29,831 bases of DNA, taken from NCBI GenBank assembly GCA_905215555.1, contig CAJMQU010000055.1, forward strand, positions 1 to 29,831, in the 5' to 3' direction. Under the pieces are notes generated by a model that did not search any database, was not told the DNA's origin, and was given only the letters and a program-made list of their open reading frames with translations. The stretch comes from an uncultured bacterium (GTDB lineage Bacteria; Bacteroidota; Bacteroidia; Bacteroidales; Bacteroidaceae). Shown here piece by piece: positions 1 to 8,087 of this stretch (the stretch's first letter is position 1; each line of letters opens with the position of its first letter). A program made the position numbers and the translations under genes.

Positions 1-47
1 TCCTTCACGTCTTTGATACCGTACTTGCTTAAATCTAAATTTGCCAT
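1..47 (-). CDS. pckA: Phosphoenolpyruvate carboxykinase (ATP), N-terminal fragment
   Basis: Only the first fifteen or so codons are inside the window; the gene runs off the left edge. The start codon is the ATG at 47-45 on the minus strand and the visible peptide begins MANLDLSKYGIKDVK. That opening closely resembles my recollection of the N-terminus of Bacteroides ATP-dependent PEP carboxykinase (MANLDLSKYGI...), which interconverts oxaloacetate and PEP and feeds the succinate/propionate fermentation branch. The identification rests on this short peptide alone, so no catalytic motif can be checked. A consensus-like -7 box about 130 bp upstream (177-184) fits a separate promoter, divergent from upp. 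Confidence 0.72.
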   Translation of the reverse strand, partial: MANLDLSKYGIKDVK

Positions 48-176
48 TTCTTTTAATGATTTAAAAATTGGTATTTGGTTTATTAATCTCTTTGCTAATA
101 TCTTTTTACCTTGTTTTTTCAAGGGAAACCGGGAAGAATTGGGTAGTATTCCGAACAGTCCCTTGTTTTTCGCGTA

Positions 177-184
177 CAAAAGTA
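177..184 (-). promoter_or_regulatory. Probable -7 box for pckA
   Basis: Read on the minus strand this is TACTTTTG, a full match to the Bacteroidetes -7 consensus TAnnTTTG. It would place the transcription start near position 170 and leave a leader of about 120 nt before the ATG at 47. I do not see a convincing TTTG at the expected -33 position, so the call rests on the -7 box and its place between divergent genes. Confidence 0.4.
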
Positions 185-276
185 GTATTTTCTTTCGAAA
201 CAATCATCCGATTAGAGAAATTTTTCTTTAATAAGAAGTCTTTTATAACTCCATAACAATATCTGCAAACTGAATG

Positions 277-307
277 TTGCAAATTGTGCAGGAAATCGTT
301 TACTTTG
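277..307 (+). promoter_or_regulatory. Promoter of upp
   Basis: TTG at 277-279 is followed after 20 bp by TTACTTTG at 300-307, one mismatch from the Bacteroidetes consensus TAnnTTTG. The spacing is right for this sigma factor class and the predicted start lies about 18 nt before the upp ATG at 332, which gives a very short leader. Confidence 0.55.
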
Positions 308-331
308 CGCATATAAATTCAATAAACAATC

Positions 332-985
332 ATGAAGATAATCAATTTTGCCGAGACAAACTCCATCCTGAACCAGTATGTTGCCGAGATAAGGGATGTG
401 CAAGTACAGAGTGACCGCCTTCGTTTCCGCCGGAATATAGAACGCATCGGGGAGATTATGGCGTATGAAATGAGTAAGGACTTTACTTATTCTCAGAAGA
501 ATATTCAGACCCCGCTTGGAGTAGCATCTGTGCAGACCCCGGATAACCCATTGGTATTAAGCACCATTCTGCGTGCGGGACTGCCGTTTCATCAGGGCTT
601 TCTCAGTTACTTCGATGGTGCGGAGAATGCTTTTGTTTCTGCCTACCGGAAGTATAAGGATACGCTGAAGTTTGATATTCACATCGAGTACATCGCTTCG
701 CCCCGTATCGACGGGAAGACACTGATCATTACCGATCCGATGCTGGCAACCGGCAGCAGTATGGAACTGAGCTATCAGGCTATGTTGACGAAGGGGCATC
801 CGGCAGAAATTCATGTTGCTTCTATCATCGCCAGCCGTCAGGCGGTGGCACATATTGCCGAGACACTTCCTGCAGACAAGACTACCATTTGGTGTGCTGC
901 CATCGACCCGGAGATTAATGAACACTCGTATATCGTTCCCGGTTTGGGAGATGCGGGGGATTTGGCGTATGGAGAAAAAGAGTAA
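332..985 (+). CDS. upp: Uracil phosphoribosyltransferase
   Basis: Cytoplasmic pyrimidine-salvage enzyme that converts uracil and PRPP to UMP. The 217 residues are the usual length. The PRPP-binding loop is clear at residues about 131-144 (LIITDPMLATGSSM), with the type I phosphoribosyltransferase pattern of acidic residue then ATG. The C-terminus carries the uracil-binding segment of the UPRT family at about 200-215 (YIVPGLGDAGDLAYG), which separates it from PyrR and other phosphoribosyltransferases. The start is well supported by the promoter at 277-307. It is a single-gene unit divergent from pckA and convergent with the fimbrial operon, from which it is separated by the hairpin at 993-1043. 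Nothing unusual is seen. Confidence 0.95.
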   Translation: MKIINFAETNSILNQYVAEIRDVQVQSDRLRFRRNIERIGEIMAYEMSKDFTYSQKNIQTPLGVASVQTPDNPLVLSTILRAGLPFHQGFLSYFDGAENAFVSAYRKYKDTLKFDIHIEYIASPRIDGKTLIITDPMLATGSSMELSYQAMLTKGHPAEIHVASIIASRQAVAHIAETLPADKTTIWCAAIDPEINEHSYIVPGLGDAGDLAYGEKE

Positions 986-992
986 AAGATAT

Positions 993-1043
993 CCTCATCT
1001 GCCTACTGTCCATCTTCGCAGACTGATAGTAGGCAGACTGAGG
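993..1043. terminator. Hairpin between convergent upp and fimbrial operon
   Basis: CCTCATCTGCCTACT (993-1007) pairs with AGTAGGCAGACTGAGG (1028-1043), with one bulged base and a 20-nt loop. Read on the minus strand the hairpin is followed by a T-rich run, so it fits a terminator for the fimbrial operon that ends at 1072. On the plus strand no T run follows, so for upp it may only protect the 3' end. Confidence 0.6.
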
Positions 1044-1071
1044 AAAACAAAACAAACAAATACTGTTTTTG

Positions 1072-1362
1072 CTAATTATTTAAGTACAGGTTCGGGGGGC
1101 ATTCGATTACTATCTCAGAATCTGAGCATAAAGTAATCGGGCACTCCATGAGTTTGGCAAAATCAACCTCTGCTCGGTCTACGGTTCCTTTGTACATGAG
1201 TTGATGATAGGTGAACGGGCTTATTGTCACCATACCTTTCAGGATAAAGTTTATCAGGTGAGCGGAATGTCCGTAGGCATACCAATGGCCATTTTCTTCT
1301 TCATACAGGTAGATGTTCCACTTGTTATGTATCTCACGAGCTAAAATGTCGATAATTTTCAT
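1072..1362 (-). CDS. Hypothetical protein, last gene of the fimbrial operon
   Basis: A 96-residue protein that I do not recognise. It has no signal peptide, lipobox or membrane segment, so it should be cytoplasmic, unlike the five exported proteins encoded before it. The composition is that of a small folded domain, with an aromatic-rich N-terminal half (WNIYLYEEENGHWYAYG) and a C-terminal half ending IVIECPPNLYLNN. The start lies 18 bp after the stop of the 1775-residue gene on the same strand with no promoter or terminator between, so co-transcription is likely. It could be a small regulator or a bystander gene, but the sequence gives no direct hint. Coding potential is supported by its operon spacing and by the terminator just beyond it. 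Confidence 0.65.
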   Translation of the reverse strand: MKIIDILAREIHNKWNIYLYEEENGHWYAYGHSAHLINFILKGMVTISPFTYHQLMYKGTVDRAEVDFAKLMECPITLCSDSEIVIECPPNLYLNN

Positions 1363-1380
1363 GTTATCAAGATTTAATTG

Positions 1381-4300
1381 TTATTTATCTTTTACGGCAA
1401 CCTTTACGGTCACGCCTTTATTTTCACTTTTTATGCGCACTATATAGAGTCCTCCGGACACAGTTGCCTCTTCCCGTGTGCTGCTTAAACCTGTCAGGCG
1501 TTGTACTTCCATGCCAAGGGTGTTATAGATGCTGACCTCTTTAAGCGAATCTCCCTGAGAAGCAACTATTGTTATACGGTTGGCTTCAGCAGAATAGGCG
1601 GTGAGGACTGATGCATCCTTTTCTTCTTCTATCTCTCCCAAGCAGATAAAGTAACGTCCGTGAGTGTTTCCGGCGATGCTGAAGGAGGAACGGTTGTCAT
1701 TGATTGCTGTATGCAGACCGGTCTGTGCATCATATAATGTGATTTCCTTGCCGAAACTTTCGGCACCCCTGAAACTGAGAGTCACGTTGTCCGGATTCTC
1801 GCTGTAAATGCCCAGAGGAATCATTTTGCAGTCGGATACCTCATTGATGCTTACCACTGTGTTTCCGGCAACGGAGTAGAGGGTAGGTTGGTCTTTCAGG
1901 TTGGAATCTATAAAGGTAGCTACGTCCTCCTCTTCATTATAGGCATTGTCTGCACTGAACCTTTCTGCTATCAGTACATGGCTTTGGAAACCGTCTCTTT
2001 CGGCTGTGACGTAGAGGCGGGCGGTGCCATCGTCTGCCGAACGTGTCTGTACCGAACGGAGAAGGTTGCCTGTTGCGGGTTTGGCTATGGTCATATCCGG
2101 TGTATAAGTTGCGTGTACTTCAGCTCCCTTCACCGTGCGCTCTACGAAGAAACCTTGCAACGGAGCTACTGTGCCTCCGGTAATTCCGGGGACAGACGAT
2201 TCCCATGCCTGTGCTGTCTCGTTCCACGTGAAGTAGCATTGTCCCTTATCCGTAAGTAGAATATATTTTCTGTTTAATTGCTCGGCTTGGTCAGGGTTGG
2301 TACTTTTATGCCTGTCAAAGAATTTGTTCATATCCAGCGTTGCCATGAAAGGATTGCCTGCCAGGAAGAGTTCTCCATTGCCTTCTTGATTATTGGTTAA
2401 GGTAACGTTTATCTGTTCCTGCCCGTCTGTCAGTGCCAAGCGGCCGTTTGCTGCAAGTCTGTCCTTGTCTGCATTCCATCCTTGGCTTGAGTCCGGAATA
2501 TCATCGCTGCCATAAGCGTAGTATTCATAACGTTCGTCTGCTTTCGGTAGCCGGAACAGGGTTTGATGTCCTTCTTTGATTTCTTTGGTACCACCGGCAG
2601 TTTCAAAGTAGATGGGACGGATAGAGAAGCCTCTACCTGCATTGTAAATCTCATCTACCCGGTTGTAAGCGCCACTCCAATCTCCTGCTTTTTTCACATT
2701 ATAGTTTCCTGTATTGGGGAGGAAGTTTTCCGCATTGTCTGTACTCCAGTTCCGCTGATATACTGCCGGGTCAAACCGGTTGTTGACGGTTCCCTGTTGA
2801 TAGATGATATCCTTGAACGCTTCCGTCACCTGGCGTCCTCCTTCAGTAGGGATATACATATCTCCCGCCACTACGCTTTGCAGTGGTGAGGACAACATAT
2901 ACCAGCGGTTGTTGTTCAGCTCAAACTCCACATGTGCTTTCTCATAGGTCAGGTATTGTGTATTGCGCATTTCCGCTCCATGTTTGAAGTAGATTTGAGC
3001 GCAACTGTTTCCTTTGAATAATACTCCGGCATATGTGTGTTTCCGGGCCTCTGTTGAAGTTGCTTCCGGGCCGTTCCGGGTTTCCAGTTCATATTCTATC
3101 TTTGCAGAGGGTGCATTTGCTTTATAATCTGTGGAATCCGCCGGTGTCGCCGGGTGATTCGTATTCGCGGAAATGTCTGAAGAACTATTACCACTGGCAG
3201 TCAATTCATATAGCCACGGTGCCGTCGTCGTATTGGCTATTGTGGCCAGTGAGTTGTGCATCGGAACAAATCCTTGAGCCGACGTAAGGTCTTCACCTGT
3301 ATAGTCGGCATAATCAGTTTTGTACAATTCGTCTTTCGTAGAACGTTTCCAGTTGCCATCATTGTTCCAATTATCCCCTTTCTCTCCGGTCCAGGTCAGG
3401 TATTTGGGTACAATGCAGATGTTCAGAGTAGACATACCGTTACAAACGGAATGCTCAACTGTTTCGTCACCGTTTCTTTCTTCGTTGTAAAAGAACATCA
3501 GGGAATAGGTGAATCCCTCTTTCATCCGGAAACCGGTTGTGGTAGCGGGAAAGTTATCATCTTTCTCGTTGAAAGAGAATACCAGATAATTCTCTTTTTC
3601 CGGTCCTACGTTGATAGTGTTCAGCCGTGCTATCTGTGGCAGAAGCGCTTCAGAGAAATCAATCGCTTTATAAGCCGGATCATTGGTGCCGCACAAGTAC
3701 ACAATGCCTGTTTGTGTACCCTCATATAGGTTGTCTTTGCTCTGTACAATCTGATATATTTTTTCTCCGTTGGAATTTTTGAAGCTGTTTACCGGTATCC
3801 ACAAGGTCTTGTTTACGTTTTCCGTCAGGGTCTGCATCTGCTCGCGGCTCATGCGTACCATCTGTGTTTTCTCTCCTTGCCCTATTTCAATTTCTGGCAT
3901 GGCCGTCTCGCTGTCGGTATCCAACTGTATAACATTATTGCAGATATTGAAGTCTGGGTCTTCTTGCTTTCCGGTACTTGCTACTATCGGTTTTGCCAGG
4001 ATCGTTTCTCCTTTCGTCACTCTGCGCACCATTTCTGTCCGGTTAAGGTAAAGTCTGTTGGCATTGATGGAGGCTTCCAAAATAGTATAATCTTCCTGAG
4101 TAAATGGTCCTTTAGGCTGTTGCAGGCCGGTTTCAGTATCACCTTCATAACTGGGGTAGGCATCTTCCTCTCTATAATGGCTTAGGGAGGCACTAATCTC
4201 TGCAAATCTGTTGCCAAAATACCAGTCAAACGAACAAGGTTCTATCGGCTCATGGTTGATACGGTCAAGCAAAACGGCCTGTATGGTGATTGGAGCACCG

Positions 4301-6708
4301 TAACAAATACCCTTTTCGTCAATTACGGTAGAGCCGTCTACTGTGATTTGTCCCGGTTTCTCAATGATAAACGGGTCACTGATGAGGGAACATACTGTTG
4401 TTTCAAATTTACCATTGTTGTTGGCAATGGTGGTATGATAGGCTTTGTTGTACTTTAACACCTCATTATTGGGAGTTTTGAACACAATGTAATACTGTTG
4501 CCCTTGCGGGTCGTTTTCTATATGTTGTATTTTTGCGAAAACTTTATCTCCGGTAGCTGTTGGGAGCTCATCGAACTTTTCGCTGATATCTTCGGGCGTA
4601 GTTCCTTGTACCCATTCTTCCATGGCATCCCGATCGGTCTTTATCCAGATAGACCCATATTCATAAAAAGGTTCTTCCGTGGTTGTTGAACCTTTGCGGT
4701 AATTATAACCGCTTATAGGTTTTTTATCTGCATCCATGAACTGGTATCTTATTTCGATCTCCTCCTTATTGGGGTCAGTCCATAGTGTATTGAGTAGTTT
4801 GTCGTATCCGATTTGGACTTTTATCTTTGCGGATTCTTCTGTTCCGCAGGGCAAAAGTATCTGGCTGGCTTGCACGGCCAGCTTGCTGCGATATACGCGG
4901 ATATCGTCTATGGCATAGTCTCCCCCTTTAGTGCTGGTTGCATTGTTTTCTACTTGCAGCAGATAACGTTCGTATTCTACTTCGGTTTCGTAATCGAAGG
5001 TGTAAAATATCTGGCTCCAGGGATTGCCGGAGCCGGTGTATAACTTGATGTCGCCGGTGGTGTAACGGTTCAGTTCGGTTTCATTTCCCTCTGAGTCCAC
5101 TCCTTTAAAAATGAAATTTAAATCAGCGTAAGCATACTCTGTCCCTATTCTTGTCATGCTGCAAACTCCGGCAGAGACAAAGAGTTTGGTTCCTGAACAA
5201 AGCTTGTTTTCTAAGGGTAATTTAGCAACTACTCCCGGTGTACTCGAAGCGTCAATATACATGAAGTATCCGTCTTTCTTCCCATTTGTTTCATAGTGAA
5301 GGCAATCATAGACGGTCTGGCCACTATTGTACCAGCTATACATGTAATTACCCGATGCCTGAGTGCCGTCTTTCGGATTGGTAATTGTCACTGAACTTAT
5401 TGTGCCGGTAGATATATTTGATACATTGGCGGATTTTACAAACCCATATTCATTTTTTGAAGGGGCGCATCCGTCAGGCATTACACGTTTATTCTTCAGA
5501 TACAGCCATGAAGAGGCAAACCCATATGAACAATAATCCCATTGCAATGGCGTCAGCCATGCATTATTTTCTTTTGTGACTGGTTTGGTGTCGTAGTCAA
5601 AGTTTAGTTGGTTGATTAGTATGTAATTATTTCTTAAGTGCTTGGGCGAATGTTTCTCGTTGTCCGGTAGATTTTTATCTTGTTCTTCCAACTCGTCATA
5701 GTTTTTAGGTACATCTACATAATTTAATTTAAAGCGGGCAACGTTATAATAAAGGGAAACAGGGGTGGAACTACTTCCGTCATTATACCATTTATTATTG
5801 TTTTTCTTTTGTTTTTGTTTTGTGATTGTACCTTTTAGGCGTACTGTAATTTCTGCCGGTTGGACTGTTTGGTCAATATATAAAAAACGATTAGAGAAGT
5901 TTGACGCTCCTGTTACTTCAAATTCAAGGTTGTATGTATATTTGTCTCGGTAATTAAAATTGCCTGATGTGTTTTCCTCGGAGTATTCCTCAAAACTGCC
6001 TGTATTGTTTATGCAGAAAGTATTACCCGGTGTTTTTTGGGATTCCATATGTATATAATAGTTATTCCTATCATATTCCAGCGTTACGCGAGGGTTTTCT
6101 CTACCTGCTATATCTTTCTTGGGCAAATAGACAACTTTATCTTCCAGATATCCTCCTGCATCGGTTATTGCAGTCAGTTTATCAGCTATTACATTCGCAT
6201 TTACCATATCGAATATCCAACGGTAGGAAAGGGTGGGTTCCGTAGTGATGTTCGTTCCTTCAAGTGTCCAATCGGTATAAGCTGCCACGTCAACGGCTAC
6301 TGTTTTTTTCTGAAAAGCAGGAAGAGCTTTTAATTCAACAGTTCCTGTCACTCCATTATTCCCGGTGCTATATTTCACTATTCCATTACCATAATTATAT
6401 GAGGTTGTAAATGGTGAATCTCCGATTCCGTCATTATCGTAATCGTACCAACGTGAATAGGAGTGTGGTGCGGCATAATCTATTGTGGGTAATGATAATG
6501 TTTTGGTTTCTCCTTCTTTGATATATACTGTAGTTCGGTGCGTGTTTGTTTTTTGCATTCCATTGGGAAACCTGTCATTGTAATATGCACCGTCCTGGTG
6601 CTTAATGAAAATCTTGTTTTGTCCCCATATATTCTCTAATCCTACTCCAAAGAGCAGGATAATCAGCAAGGCTATTTGAATCTTTATTTGTTTGTTTTTG
6701 TTTATCAT
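1381..6708 (-). CDS. Large secreted protein with T9SS-like C-terminal domain, putative fimbrial tip/adhesin
   Basis: 1775 residues. Residues 1-30 form a Sec signal peptide (Lys-rich start, then a Leu/Ile core ending near NIWGQ). No lipobox is seen. The body is β-rich and Asn/Thr/Tyr-rich, with a segment near 510-610 that ends in DDIRVYRS, a pattern common in jelly-roll/MAM-like ligand-binding modules. A WTGEKGDNWNNDGNW motif, frequent in large Bacteroidetes surface proteins, lies near residue 1100. The last 75 residues match the type A sorting domain of the type IX secretion system: VSIYNTLGMEV, then GGLYIVRI, then KVAVKDK. The gene is fourth after the major fimbrillin, with a 23-bp gap from its upstream neighbour. 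In Porphyromonas the mfa cluster encodes Mfa5, a large T9SS-exported tip protein, so a tip or adhesin role is a positional inference. I found no von Willebrand A metal site like that of Mfa5. Confidence 0.75.
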   Translation of the reverse strand: MINKNKQIKIQIALLIILLFGVGLENIWGQNKIFIKHQDGAYYNDRFPNGMQKTNTHRTTVYIKEGETKTLSLPTIDYAAPHSYSRWYDYDNDGIGDSPFTTSYNYGNGIVKYSTGNNGVTGTVELKALPAFQKKTVAVDVAAYTDWTLEGTNITTEPTLSYRWIFDMVNANVIADKLTAITDAGGYLEDKVVYLPKKDIAGRENPRVTLEYDRNNYYIHMESQKTPGNTFCINNTGSFEEYSEENTSGNFNYRDKYTYNLEFEVTGASNFSNRFLYIDQTVQPAEITVRLKGTITKQKQKKNNNKWYNDGSSSTPVSLYYNVARFKLNYVDVPKNYDELEEQDKNLPDNEKHSPKHLRNNYILINQLNFDYDTKPVTKENNAWLTPLQWDYCSYGFASSWLYLKNKRVMPDGCAPSKNEYGFVKSANVSNISTGTISSVTITNPKDGTQASGNYMYSWYNSGQTVYDCLHYETNGKKDGYFMYIDASSTPGVVAKLPLENKLCSGTKLFVSAGVCSMTRIGTEYAYADLNFIFKGVDSEGNETELNRYTTGDIKLYTGSGNPWSQIFYTFDYETEVEYERYLLQVENNATSTKGGDYAIDDIRVYRSKLAVQASQILLPCGTEESAKIKVQIGYDKLLNTLWTDPNKEEIEIRYQFMDADKKPISGYNYRKGSTTTEEPFYEYGSIWIKTDRDAMEEWVQGTTPEDISEKFDELPTATGDKVFAKIQHIENDPQGQQYYIVFKTPNNEVLKYNKAYHTTIANNNGKFETTVCSLISDPFIIEKPGQITVDGSTVIDEKGICYGAPITIQAVLLDRINHEPIEPCSFDWYFGNRFAEISASLSHYREEDAYPSYEGDTETGLQQPKGPFTQEDYTILEASINANRLYLNRTEMVRRVTKGETILAKPIVASTGKQEDPDFNICNNVIQLDTDSETAMPEIEIGQGEKTQMVRMSREQMQTLTENVNKTLWIPVNSFKNSNGEKIYQIVQSKDNLYEGTQTGIVYLCGTNDPAYKAIDFSEALLPQIARLNTINVGPEKENYLVFSFNEKDDNFPATTTGFRMKEGFTYSLMFFYNEERNGDETVEHSVCNGMSTLNICIVPKYLTWTGEKGDNWNNDGNWKRSTKDELYKTDYADYTGEDLTSAQGFVPMHNSLATIANTTTAPWLYELTASGNSSSDISANTNHPATPADSTDYKANAPSAKIEYELETRNGPEATSTEARKHTYAGVLFKGNSCAQIYFKHGAEMRNTQYLTYEKAHVEFELNNNRWYMLSSPLQSVVAGDMYIPTEGGRQVTEAFKDIIYQQGTVNNRFDPAVYQRNWSTDNAENFLPNTGNYNVKKAGDWSGAYNRVDEIYNAGRGFSIRPIYFETAGGTKEIKEGHQTLFRLPKADERYEYYAYGSDDIPDSSQGWNADKDRLAANGRLALTDGQEQINVTLTNNQEGNGELFLAGNPFMATLDMNKFFDRHKSTNPDQAEQLNRKYILLTDKGQCYFTWNETAQAWESSVPGITGGTVAPLQGFFVERTVKGAEVHATYTPDMTIAKPATGNLLRSVQTRSADDGTARLYVTAERDGFQSHVLIAERFSADNAYNEEEDVATFIDSNLKDQPTLYSVAGNTVVSINEVSDCKMIPLGIYSENPDNVTLSFRGAESFGKEITLYDAQTGLHTAINDNRSSFSIAGNTHGRYFICLGEIEEEKDASVLTAYSAEANRITIVASQGDSLKEVSIYNTLGMEVQRLTGLSSTREEATVSGGLYIVRIKSENKGVTVKVAVKDK

Positions 6709-6731
6709 CTCGTTTTCTCCTTCCTATAGAT

Positions 6732-8066
6732 TTACTGATAATTCATAATATACACTTTGTATGTCAGGACACGGTTGATAGATGTTCCGGTTTCCGTGAC
6801 GCTCGCAGTCATGGTGCATAGTGCTTTCTTTCCGTTTTGTGAAGCATGCTTCAATGTTCCTGTCACCTCGTTGTTTTTCATGACCGGCTTTACGTCGAAG
6901 ATGTCCAGGTCGCCTGTCAGTTCCATGCTCCATGTCACCCCTTCGGTAATCTCTTCTCCGGTGGAATATTTCGACAGCTTTGGAGTGATGATGAAGGGGC
7001 CTCCGCCCGGGAAGTGGGCATAATACTCTTTGTCTTTCATGGGGACATCTACCGACGGGTATCCTCCGATAGGAGGGTAAGACAATACATCCAGTCTCAA
7101 TTTATAATCTGTCAGTGTGATTTCTACCGGCAGGTAGTCGTTTCGGTTTAGCGACTGTGTATTGGAGATGCTGAAGCGGTCGGTGTTCGTGACGCCATCT
7201 TTTGCAGTGTTGAGCTGGAAGGTGAACCAACCGTCGTTTGCAGCCTGACTTTCATTCAGATAGATGGTGAAAGGGGCACTGGTTGCACCTTTTGCAAGCT
7301 CCGGGGCAGAAGGCCATGCCCATGCGATGTCTTTGCTGACAGTACCGGCCGGCAGTATGTTCTTACCATTCTCGTCCCATTGTGGCAGCAAGTACACCGG
7401 TGAATCCAATGGCGTCACCTTTCCGGTTACGATTTCTTCCAGTTGAATGGCGGATGCCGATTCATTCTTTACACTGAAAGTTATTTTGCACATAGTGCGG
7501 AGCAGCGGCAGGATATACTTTTGTGCAGGCAAGTGGGTTATGGTGATGTTCTGCACGGCACTCATTGGAATATAGTTCTCTTCTCGCTGGTCGGTGCGGC
7601 AGGTGGCAGTTTCAATTCTGCCGGGAAAGGTATCACCTGCTTTCAGGTTTGCGGTCCTACCATCGGTTGATGTAGCTATACCGGCACTTATCCGTATGCC
7701 ATCCCATAGGTTGGCGAATCCATATAGTTTCTTGGCGCCGCCCGTCAGTTGCACGGTTTCTGCATAAGTGGTTTCAAGCGCGTCTTCTGCGAATGATTTC
7801 TCTATCACGGCTTCCACTTTGTTGTCCGTCGGATTCACTACATAAATCCATAAATTATGCATTTTGTCTGCTTGCTGCCCGTTGTTTTTCAGGCTGGTGC
7901 CTGTTGCAGCCCGTGCATCCGTCATTGTCTGCGTATTTATTGTCAATGTCACGGCATGCGTTTCCGTGCTTTGTCCGCCTCCTTCATCATCCCCTTCGCA
8001 GGCGGTGAAGGAGAAGATAAGTCCTGTTAATAAGGTGTATGCTATTTTCCGGTAATATGTTTTCAT
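6732..8066 (-). CDS. Fimbrillin-like lipoprotein (FimA/Mfa family accessory subunit)
   Basis: 444 residues. A signal peptide ends in the lipobox FTAC with Cys23, followed by the acidic EGDDEGGG, which resembles the surface-export signal of Bacteroides lipoproteins. After one β-strand (HAVTLTINTQTM) comes Arg52 in TDARAATG, the position where FimA/Mfa1 fimbrillins are cut by an Arg-specific protease. The next segment, LWIYVVNPTDNKVEAVIEKSF, is the typical first strand pair of the P_gingi_FimA fold. The C-terminus ends in the β-strand NRVLTYKVYIMNYQ. It is likely an accessory or tip-proximal subunit. Gaps are 21 bp to the upstream gene and 23 bp to the downstream gene, so it sits inside one transcript. 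Family membership is inferred from architecture and context, since fimbrillins diverge strongly. Confidence 0.75.
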   Translation of the reverse strand: MKTYYRKIAYTLLTGLIFSFTACEGDDEGGGQSTETHAVTLTINTQTMTDARAATGTSLKNNGQQADKMHNLWIYVVNPTDNKVEAVIEKSFAEDALETTYAETVQLTGGAKKLYGFANLWDGIRISAGIATSTDGRTANLKAGDTFPGRIETATCRTDQREENYIPMSAVQNITITHLPAQKYILPLLRTMCKITFSVKNESASAIQLEEIVTGKVTPLDSPVYLLPQWDENGKNILPAGTVSKDIAWAWPSAPELAKGATSAPFTIYLNESQAANDGWFTFQLNTAKDGVTNTDRFSISNTQSLNRNDYLPVEITLTDYKLRLDVLSYPPIGGYPSVDVPMKDKEYYAHFPGGGPFIITPKLSKYSTGEEITEGVTWSMELTGDLDIFDVKPVMKNNEVTGTLKHASQNGKKALCTMTASVTETGTSINRVLTYKVYIMNYQ

Positions 8067-8087
8067 TGCTGTTCTCTTTTTGAGGGG

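Noticed and set aside
1381..6708. von Willebrand A domain as in Mfa5
   Set aside because: No DxSxS-type metal site with the expected surroundings could be found in the 1775-residue protein.
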